Source: Monosiga brevicollis MX1
Taxonomy: Eukaryota > Opisthokonta > Choanoflagellata > Craspedida > Salpingoecidae
NCBI RefSeq assembly: GCF_000002865.3
Contig: NW_001865050.1
Coordinates: 473,583 to 527,757, forward strand
Direction of reading: 5' to 3'
DNA: 54,175 nucleotides
Positions 46,886 through 54,175 of this stretch are shown here, in pieces. The stretch's first letter is position 1; each line of letters opens with the position of its first letter. Under the pieces are notes generated by a model. That model searched no databases and had not been told where the DNA came from. It was given only the letters and a program-made list of their open reading frames with translations. The position numbers and the translations under genes were made by a program.

Positions 46886-47278
46886 GTTTGGGCAGAAGTA
46901 CCGCACGCGCACGAGGTTAAGCTGCCCCGCATGTTTTGTGGCTCTCACGCTGACATCGTCGTTATTGCAGCAACATCGACATTGAGCCTCAGATCTTTCC
47001 AGCTGCCACTGACAGGTGCGTGTATAGAGCTCTTTGACGGGGTCGTTCTACCGCCACATCACCTCATCGGCGTGAAACATGCGCTAATCGTTGCTGTGCC
47101 TAGCCGCTACCTTCGCTGTGCCAATATCCCGGCGATTGGGTTCTCTCCCATGAACAACACGCCTGTACTGCTTCATGATCACAACGAGCGTCTACATGAG
47201 GACGTCTACATTCGCGGCATTGCCATTTACAAAGAAATTTTGCCAGCGCTTGCCAATCTGCCTGCTATCCAAGCTTGA
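44914..47278 (+). CDS. ACY1: Aminoacylase-1 (M20A N-acyl-L-amino-acid amidohydrolase)
   Basis: Eleven exons (44914-45061, 45193-45258, 45376-45479, 45559-45653, 45781-45854, 46028-46099, 46188-46336, 46421-46577, 46666-46846, 46971-47015, 47104-47278) give 421 aa. Motifs in order are [30 protein letters not shown] (metal His and catalytic Asp), [24 protein letters not shown] (bridging Asp), [15 protein letters not shown] (general-base Glu and metal Glu), [25 protein letters not shown] (dimerisation-domain His) and [13 protein letters not shown] (final metal His). The enzyme hydrolyses N-acetyl amino acids and is cytosolic by family. Intron 5 contains an octamer array, and the intron after 46846 a run of about 26 T. 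Confidence 0.96.
45893..45977. repeat. (CTCTGTGT)n octamer array in an ACY1 intron
   Basis: About ten tandem copies of an 8-bp unit lie between the 45854 donor and the 46028 acceptor. Confidence 0.95.
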
Positions 47279-47472
47279 GCCCTGCTCTTGCGATAAAATG
47301 CTCTCACTCAGGTGCGCAACGTCTTGACACATCACGGGATATGAGTTTTGGACGTTAAATCGGTGAATGAAGACGAGAAATTTTGACCAATGATGGCACG
47401 GAGACCAGTCAAATTCATTACCAACACTTCAGTGCTCAACTCGGCTTGCATCAGCATCGTGATACACGTGTG

Positions 47473-49955
47473 TCAATTTGCAACATGCACATCGGCCCAG
47501 ATTAGAAGATGATCCGAGGGCTCGCGCGCATTCGGGTAAGGTCCATCCTGGACGTTCTCGCGATGGGGTATCACACTTGCCGCCGATGCGCCCAGCTTGG
47601 GCGCAAGAAAGATGTAATCCAGTGTGCCGCAAAACTTGTTGTCGGGTGTTGTGGCCATGTTGGTGTGATCCGGCTCTTTGCCATGCACCAATCTGTTGAG
47701 CATTGTTGGTGAGCAGAGAAAACAAAGGCTCGTGAGTTGCTAGATCGGCAGGTGCTTCAAGCGGGCGCGCGTATTTCAATTGCTTTCAGGCATGCCACGG
47801 GCTGCCATTGATCTGATCCAAACTTGCCGAAGCGCGCTTTGGAAGGGCTCTTGCAACTGAGCTTTCCATGAGGCTTGAAGCAGGGCAGGGCAAGATGGAC
47901 TGCTTTTGGCAAGTGAGCCTGGGCACATCAGAGTGAGCCAAACACCGCAAACTCGACAGAGAAAACACAAGTAGCACAAACCTGTTGTCAGAAGATGATA
48001 GCAGTCCGAGTCGGGCTGGAAGTTGAAATCACCTGCCAAGACATATGGCACATCTTGGGCCCACTTTTGGACCAGCTGACCCACTGTTGCGGCGTGCGCG
48101 CCCATGATCTACCCAATGGGCCAGCCCAAGCACAGGATCGCATGATTGTGGCGCTCGGCACAGCCCTCCTACTTCCCCAAGTGCTGTGCCAGTTACATCC
48201 ACATGCAGCAAAAGCCAACCTTGGGATAACGAAAAGCGCAGGGCATATGATACGTCGCAACAACCAGTTCTTGATCTAAACGCCACCAAAGCAAAGCCAC
48301 GCACGTAAAAAGCTGGCACATGGCAGGTCTACAACCACAGTGCACCCAGCTTCACAAACTCTGCCCAGAGATTGCAGCTCAGTTTGCGCACCAGGGTCAG
48401 CTGCAACGGTAAAGCGGCCCAGGATCAGACAGTTTTTGCGCTGCGCCGCTGTGATCAACTGCTCGTATTCCACGTCAAGTGACATGCTCTCAGAGTCATC
48501 AACATCTGCGAGCGTGCTGAGTCCTTCAGCCGGCACCGCTTCAGGATCCATGCTAGAAGCCTTGCTTGCTGACACGGCTTCAGACTGCTCCTGTCATAAG
48601 TTCATATCAATGCAAAATGAGTGAAGCCAGACCATATACGTTTGGCAAACGCAGCTGGAGCGAAAGCACTTACCTGGCCCGCGCCAAAGAGCGAGAATAG
48701 TCCTACGAATCATTGAGGCGAGCATTTCGAGTCGTTGGCATGGCACCAGAGATCAACACAAGAAGAATCATAGATAGCATACCACCAAGCAGACTTTCGT
48801 CCTTCTGAGCCACTTTCGCTTGCTCTGCTGCTTCGCGCTCCTAGATTGAGCAGGTGTTGTGGATTAGCAATCAACCCCATCAGCACCAATCGCCTACAAA
48901 TCGATAATCTGCGTAACGAAGAAGAATGGGCACCCAAAGCACGATGGCCTTCAAAAACCAGCCACATACCTTTTGCTGTCCACGGCGTGCCTCTTGTACT
49001 GCGCGTGCCAGGGCCTCACGCTCTTCCGGTTCCGGTGCTCGTGGAGCAAGGTATTCACCCACACGCAGGCACTGCATGTCACTCATGGCAAACGTCTACC
49101 AAATCATGCCTGCTGAGCCAAGGCAAAGAAAACAACAACAAAAAAAAAAGCAGAATCGAGCCCTTCGAACATTGAAGGGACCAGGCAGCCAGATGCTTCA
49201 CAAACAGACAAAACTCAAGGCACGGGGAACCATTTCAAGGACAAGTAAAAATGCTGGGAAGAGAACCCCTACCTCATGTGGCCATGCAATGCCCACACCC
49301 ATCACGGGCTTGTAGTTGTACAGGGCAAGTGAATAGCCATTCTAGTCGGATCATGTTCGAGCCTGTGTGAGGTTGCGCGGTGCACGCTCGAGAAATAGCA
49401 CAGGGCTGACTCATCCGGGTTTAGCAGCACAAGCACACCTGAGCAAAGAAGGCATGCATTGCGCCAAACCAATCGTCCCCGACCTCCTGTGCTCCAAACC
49501 ACAACGCATCATACGATCAGATGCCACTGTGCTGATACGACAGGTTGCAAAAGAGAGATGCTACAAGGGTGTTTTTGCACCTGAAGGCAAATGATGGACT
49601 TGTCAGCCACGAACGGCTGGAGCTGCTGAAGGATGCTCTATAATCGAGACACAGCAAGCACAAAGCAAATCAGGCAAGAGACATAAACGAGCATAAGCAG
49701 CCCGGCCTCGCTGCTGAGATGAGGGTACCCGATGCACCACGAACATCCAAGCGAGCGCGTGGCTCCAGAACGGCAGGATCACAAGCAGGGAAGGCTCTAC
49801 GACGATGGCACAGCGTGAATCAAAGCTGACGGTCACACAACTCTATGCTCTCCTGCGAAAAAAAGCCTGCATCTCACGTACTGGGCATTGCAATAACGAG
49901 GCGTCAGCACATTGTATGTCACGATGCGAGCCAAGGGAGCCATCCTTGTGGTCAT
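47473..49955 (-). CDS. Endonuclease/exonuclease/phosphatase (EEP) family enzyme, CCR4/ANGEL-like
   Basis: Thirteen minus-strand exons (49955-49882, 49796-49745, 49637-49581, 49486-49439, 49341-49273, 49095-48970, 48840-48783, 48702-48674, 48590-48305, 48269-48220, 48108-47982, 47918-47828, 47692-47473) give 428 aa. The active-site series is complete: RIVTYNVLTP (Asn), SIICLQEVG (Glu), VVATYHMPC (His), VLAGDFNFQPDS (Asp, Asn), TLDYIFL (Asp) and PSDHLLIWADV (Asp-His). Additional family-like stretches are MGVGIAWPHE and AFRYPKIMGAHAA. An acidic low-complexity insert lies near residues 180-260. Relatives are deadenylases or phosphodiesterases; the substrate is not predictable. The intron 47827-47693 appears to use a GC donor (GCAAGT). 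The start ATG precedes the first motif by only ten residues. Confidence 0.85.
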
Positions 49956-50218
49956 GACCGCTCTGAAAAACTTGTGCTGCAACCACCCGACAAAAAAAAA
50001 AACACAGAATCTGATGCTCACTCTCAAACAAGGCAATCATCAGATCTGGTTTTGAAATTTTATTTCCGAGTCAAGAAGTTTATTTTCGATTCCGTCAACT
50101 TCCAATCAGAACATGTGTTTTGTCATACCGCAGACATTAGTTCAAAATATCTGTTTGGATTTGGCGTTGTAAAGTGACCGTTGCAAGGGTGGCATCGTTC
50201 ATTTTGTGAACCGCGATC
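49956..50218. promoter_or_regulatory. Bidirectional spacer, EEP enzyme and Met/Gln-tail gene
   Basis: This 263-bp divergent spacer is notably AT-rich (50045-50175) compared with neighbouring promoters. It must hold both promoters. No canonical element was identified. Confidence 0.45.
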
Positions 50219-52234
50219 ATGGCAGCATCGCATCCGCACCTCCAGGGTGCCAGTGATTTGCAACGGATGGCTGTGCCGCCTATGGAAGGGAATGATGAGG
50301 ACGATGACGTAGGTTTGCCTGCGTTGGCCAAAGTGGTTGGACTTTTGCTGTGATCCGCTCCCTCACGCGCTTATTGCTCGGTGTCAAGGAAAGCTTTCCA
50401 ATGTTTCCGTTCCCTGACAAGGCCTGCATTCCCGATACTGCATGGAATGCAGGGCCTCGACGGGAGAGTGCGTTCATCTCTGCTGTCTATCATATTTCCA
50501 GGGCTGCAAGAGAGTTCAAGCTGGCAATGTGGGCCGTTCGAACAGATAGCGGCAAAAAACTTCGCACCTCTATTCCTTTGGGGCCAGGCGATAGCCGTTT
50601 TCGAGGACTAGATCCAACCACTGCGGATCAACTGGAGCGTTTTTCGCTAAGGTTAGTCTTATCGGGTCTATTTTTCCTAATAGGGGATGTGTGTCTCCGT
50701 TGGCTTGACTTACAAGCGGTCTCGTATTGCCCGATGGTGGACAGCCCGGATGAGGATAGTATTTTTGCGCTCTGTCGAACGCGCTATCCACCTGACGGCC
50801 GAGCACTACAGAGAAACATCACAGGGCTGGTTTGCAAAGTGCCAACCAGAGACAAATCAGATAATAATGGCGAGGTCATTATTGCTCAGCGCTACCTTCA
50901 AACCTGGGCTTTCTTGACGCGCCTTGCTGCAAAGTAAGAGAATGTTTGGCCTCTCTACTCGTTCTTGTTCTTCTGAAATTCTCACGATGAGTCGCATCGA
51001 CCAGTTTGCGCCCGTGTTTAGCGTCTCTTCGCGCTCAATACGCTGGTCAAGAAGGTCATGTCCTCGGACCGCCACCTACGCCTGGACCTGAGGGGCAGTC
51101 AGATAATGAAGCATCTGAGCTTCTGTACTATGCCGAGATGATGATCACCACTACATATGCGCATTTGCGGCAAAGGCGCCATCTTCCTTCGGTGTCCTCG
51201 ATTATGCCACGAAAAGGCGCCACACAAAACCGCGTGCTGACCATGATCTACCGAACTCTTGCGGCACTGCTTGATTGGTTTGACGAAGATAATCCAGTTA
51301 TTTGTGAACCAGAGGAGAATGGCACATCGGGCCATCGGCCGGCTCTCATTTGGACAAAGGTGAGGTTTGCGTGCTGGCGTGCTGTGTGTGATACTCTACG
51401 GTATGCCCGTACGCGTCGCATTTCTCATTTGAGTTGCGTTAGCTCGCCGACGATATCAAGTCATGGGAACAAATGCGACGCATGCGAACAGCCGTTGACT
51501 TCGGCGTGACTGTTCGTGAGCTAAAGGCGTACCGGGCCTGCGTCGCTCAAGGACTGGTTGCGGCAAAGCCTATCTCTGCTTCAGCCCTCGCCTTCTTCGA
51601 GCGAGAGGATCTCTCCGATGAAGAAGACGAGGTCACTGTCCCCATGAATGCCTCTCCTTTACAACCTGGTGCTCGAGAGCGCCGTCGTTCTCGTGCGAAG
51701 CGACGCTCGAGTATGTCATCGAGGGCAAAAAGCTGCTTTCTATATTCGCCGCGCCTATTTTCTTATGATGATTGTTCCTCAGGTTTTTTTGAGGACTCTG
51801 AAGACCAAGATGATGATGATTCCTTTCGGAAAGCTATCTTGGCATCGATTGAGAGTGTGCGCCGAGTGGAGGAAGCAGATCGTCGCAAGGCAGATGAAGA
51901 GCGCCGTCGAGAAGCTGCTATGACGCTTCGAGAACAGGATCTTCGTCGCCAAGCCGAGGATCTAAAGCGTCAGGCGGAGGCCCAAAAACGCAGTGCCGAG
52001 TTGCGTGAGTTATTTGATGCTATGAAAAAGATGCAACAGACCACGCAAAAGGCCTTTCAGCAGACCATGCAACAGACCGTGCAACAGACGATGCAACAGA
52101 CCATGCAACAGGCCTTTCAGCAGGCCATGCAGCAGCAGCAGATCATGCAGCAGACCTTTCAGCAGACCATGCAGCAGACCATGCAGCAGTTGCAAATGAC
52201 CATACAGCAGGCTGTGCTTCTCAGGAACAAATGA
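50219..52234 (+). CDS. Unrecognised protein with charged coiled coil and Met/Gln repeat tail
   Basis: Exons 50219-50308, 50389-50933, 51005-51359 and 51443-52234 join in phase to 593 aa, starting MAASHPHLQGASDLQRMAVP. The middle has patches such as KLAMWAVRTDSGKKL, SELLYYAEMMITT and TMIYRTLAALLDWFDEDNP with no family I know. An acidic DLSDEEDE stretch and a basic RERRRSRAKRRS follow, then an Arg/Glu/Ala coiled coil (EEADRRKADEERRREAAM) and a tail of about 60 residues made of MQQT/AFQQ repeats. The DNA is more AT-rich than its neighbours. A 72-nt segment (51711-51782, GTATGT to CTCAG) is either a stop-free retained stretch or an intron; both keep frame. The 50389 acceptor is a judgement from phase. 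Confidence 0.55.
52020..52217 (+). repeat. ATGCAACAGACC-like 12-mer coding repeat
   Basis: Tandem degenerate 12- to 15-bp units (ATGCAACAGACC, GCCTTTCAGCAG, ATGCAGCAG) encode the Met/Gln tail of the preceding gene. Confidence 0.85.
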
Positions 52235-52679
52235 GTAGTATCGATGCGAGAGCGTACAGATGTACACAAAGATATCATCCAAAAAGAAGTGAGTTGCAGG
52301 ACATGCCGTGTCGATCAAAGAATTGATTGAATTTCATCTCTTTGACCAGCCTCAATCAATCAAGACCCTAACAGGTCATCAGGTCTCGGGCCGCACGTGT
52401 GCTCAAGCCAACTACCTGTGAGGTATTTATTAAGAGTTGGGGCGCTTGGACACCGAAACGCAGTGCCGTCATGTTAGGCAAGCCGTGCCGTCTTGAATCA
52501 ACACAAGATTATGCATCAGGTGAAGAAAGAGGAATCTGTCAGGCTCCAGCACGACTGGAGGCCGTCTTTGGGTTGCGAGGAAGCGCGTAAGTTTGAGGAA
52601 GCGTTTTGAGAGAGGTTTGAGAGACGTTCGTCGGGACGGAGCGAAAGCTTTGATGGTGTCTTGAGGTCAATTGAACCAG

Positions 52680-52917
52680 CTGCGGTCGGCAAGCATTCAC
52701 AGTGACCAGACCAGGTGCACCGTTAGAATAGCTGTAGAGTCGCTCAATCCCGAGGATAGGGAAAGTTCACAAGAGAGCAGAGCACACAGGAGAGCAAGGG
52801 GAAGACAGAATGGCAGGGGGCTTGACGTACCTGCGGTCGGCAAGCATTCACAGTGACCAGACCAGGTGCACCGTTAGAATAGCTGTAGAGTCGCTCAATC
52901 CCGAGGATAGGGAAAGT
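52680..52917. repeat. Identical 87-bp direct repeats
   Basis: Positions 52680-52766 and 52831-52917 are identical over 87 bp, starting CTGCGGTCGGCAAGCATTCA and ending GATAGGGAAAGT, with a 64-bp spacer (period 151). Identity this complete outside coding DNA points to recent duplication or homogenised repeats at a mobile-element boundary. Confidence 0.95.
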
Positions 52918-53003
52918 GCAACTCGTGCCCGACCGCAGGTGCCACAACAAAGGGAAACAACAGTAGTCACAAGCTTATTGCCCCAGGGCAGCTGCCCAGG
53001 CAT

Positions 53004-53049
53004 CGTGGGGACCGCGTCACACGCGGTGTTTACTCATGTGACTCCCACG
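53004..53049. other. Structured leader with nested inverted repeats
   Basis: An outer CGTGGG (53004-53009) pairs with CCCACG (53044-53049), and an inner perfect 7-bp stem, ACCGCGT (53011-53017) with ACGCGGT (53021-53027), closes on a CAC loop. A 12-bp palindrome GGGCAGCTGCCC lies just upstream at 52986-52997. Confidence 0.6.
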
Positions 53050-53203
53050 AGGAGGATCAGGCCCAGGGGGTCCAAGTGTAGGTGTCAGTGTGAGGTCGTC
53101 GCAGCTATGGGATACCAATAGGAAGACCCATAGCGACCGATGCTGAGTGTGTGCAAAAGCAGTGGGGGTGCTCAAATGCGTGGAAGCACGGATTTGACGC
53201 TAA

Positions 53204-54139
53204 CAGGAATCAGGCCTAGTAGGTCTAAGTGTGAGTGAGCAAGATGTTCTTCTCAGCGATCCCGCTCCGCCCATCGCTGCCAACGTGCTGGATGCCCAGC
53301 GCAAGGTCCTGCTAAAGACATCTGGCCACAGGCAACTCCTCGCCTGCCCATTTGGGCTTTGCAAATGCAAGGGGCCCCGCCTTGACCGCAAAGCCTGGGT
53401 CAATCATGTTCTACGCGAGCACCCCTACGACGAGCAAGCCACTGATCTGGTCAAGCAGGTGATGGAGGCCAAATTGGTCGCCCAGTGCAACAAGTGTCAC
53501 CTCTTCTTCGAAGCTGCTGGTATCAGTCAACACCGCTCCCGATGTGGTGCCAATCTGAAGCGAGCGAGCGAGGCGTTGTTTCATGCGGCTGGACACGACC
53601 TGCTTGAGATTATGCGTGGCGCTTGGCCCCAACAGTGTGTAGGGTCTCGCGTCAGCGTCTGCGAGCTGCTTAAGCTCGCCCGGCATCCACTGATGCAGCG
53701 CAGCCGCTACCCATCCAACGCCACCGAGACCAAGCTGATGGCTGCCACCCTGAGCCAGCTGTATTGGTCTGCCGTCCACTCGGACTATACCGCTGAAGAG
53801 CGAGAGATGTGCTGGGCTTTGATTTTGGCCTTGCCTAGCATGTTGTTGTCTGCTCCCTCGACCGCACTGTCTACGATTGACCTGCGCAATATGTTTCACG
53901 ATCGTCTCCGTTGGCTTGTGACGGGGCAACTAGGTCGGGTCGTGGACGCCATGCGCAAGGCAGTCGCACGCAAGCAGAGCCGTCGAGGACAGCTGAACGC
54001 CGGCGCGGGCGCCCACCCGAACGACGCAGTCGACCAGAGCCTCAGGTCGCTCGTCCGCGACCCGGACCTGGCGGACGAAGCCTGGGCAAACCACGTCACG
54101 AACCGTCTGAACCGAGGTCAGATTGCCAAAGCACTTTGA
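53204..54139 (+). mobile_element. Probable retroelement ORF, N-terminal nucleic-acid-binding part, cut by the window end
   Basis: An open frame of about 310 codons has no in-frame ATG until 53462, so its 5' end is degenerate, spliced or not identified. It contains two zinc-finger-like motifs: a C2H2 (CPFGLC then NHVLREH) and a C2HC (CNKCHLFF then QHRSRC). A helical region (SQLYWSAVHSDYTAEER, LRWLVTGQLGRVVDAM) and HVTNRLNRGQIAKAL follow. This order, zinc fingers then a helical domain then a short repeat-like motif before the polymerase, is seen upstream of reverse transcriptase in several non-LTR elements. The frame stops at 54139; another frame stays open to the window end, so a frameshift is possible. 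Polymerase motifs themselves lie outside the window. Confidence 0.45.
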
Positions 54140-54175
54140 TGCCGACAAGGCTCGTGCCGTGATTGGTAATTCTGA

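Overview
The window is nuclear DNA from a compact, intron-rich, GC-moderate unicellular eukaryote. Almost every gene is split by short GT-AG introns (mostly about 60-200 nt). The gene set combines a fungal-type pentafunctional AROM enzyme and chorismate synthase with a DAAM-like formin carrying FH3, FH1, FH2 and DAD, a calcium-type alpha-actinin, a radial-spoke protein (RSPH1) and a WSCD-like sulfotransferase. That mixture, with metazoan-like cytoskeletal genes, cilium genes and a retained shikimate pathway, fits a choanoflagellate, Monosiga-like. The species call is inference. Exon models were built by hand from splice sites and reading-phase continuity, and all spliced coding lengths given are multiples of three.

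Layout: (1) 108-3526 (+) GH127/DUF1680 glycosidase, 5' end outside the window. (2) 3942-5702 (-) chorismate synthase and 6394-12087 (+) AROM, divergent across 691 bp; together they encode steps 2 to 7 of the shikimate pathway. (3) 12570-14891 (+) TFIIH p44/SSL1. (4) 15635-20404 (+) formin. (5) 20721-22477 (-) type II membrane sulfotransferase. (6) 22957-23636 (-) ubiquitin-eS31 (RPS27A) with a 5'UTR intron. (7) 24302-26151 (+) TATDN1. (8) 26330-27094 (-) calmodulin-like protein, divergent from 27575-28799 (+) RSPH1. (9) 30110-31654 (+) coiled-coil protein of unknown function. (10) 32198-33591 (+) C1orf131/DUF4602 protein. (11) 33592-37055, a gene-poor low-complexity stretch. (12) 37056-39613 (+) ankyrin-repeat protein. 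(13) 39614-41239, satellite-rich. (14) 41240-44315 (+) alpha-actinin. (15) 44914-47278 (+) aminoacylase-1. (16) 47473-49955 (-) endonuclease/exonuclease/phosphatase (EEP) enzyme. (17) 50219-52234 (+) unrecognised protein with a Met/Gln repeat tail. (18) 52680-54175 (+) a probable retroelement edge: exact 87-bp direct repeats, a structured leader and a zinc-finger ORF running towards the window end.

The clearest functional unit is the shikimate pair. Two features stand out there. The chorismate synthase ends in a hydrophobic segment that looks like a C-terminal membrane anchor. The EPSP synthase domain of AROM has Ala where most class I enzymes have the Gly that lines the glyphosate site. The RSPH1/calmodulin-like pair shares a promoter with an RFX X-box-like half-site. 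Simple-sequence DNA (GT, GA, TCTCTA, TTTTGC, CTCTGTGT) is abundant in introns and spacers and produces many spurious long reading frames.
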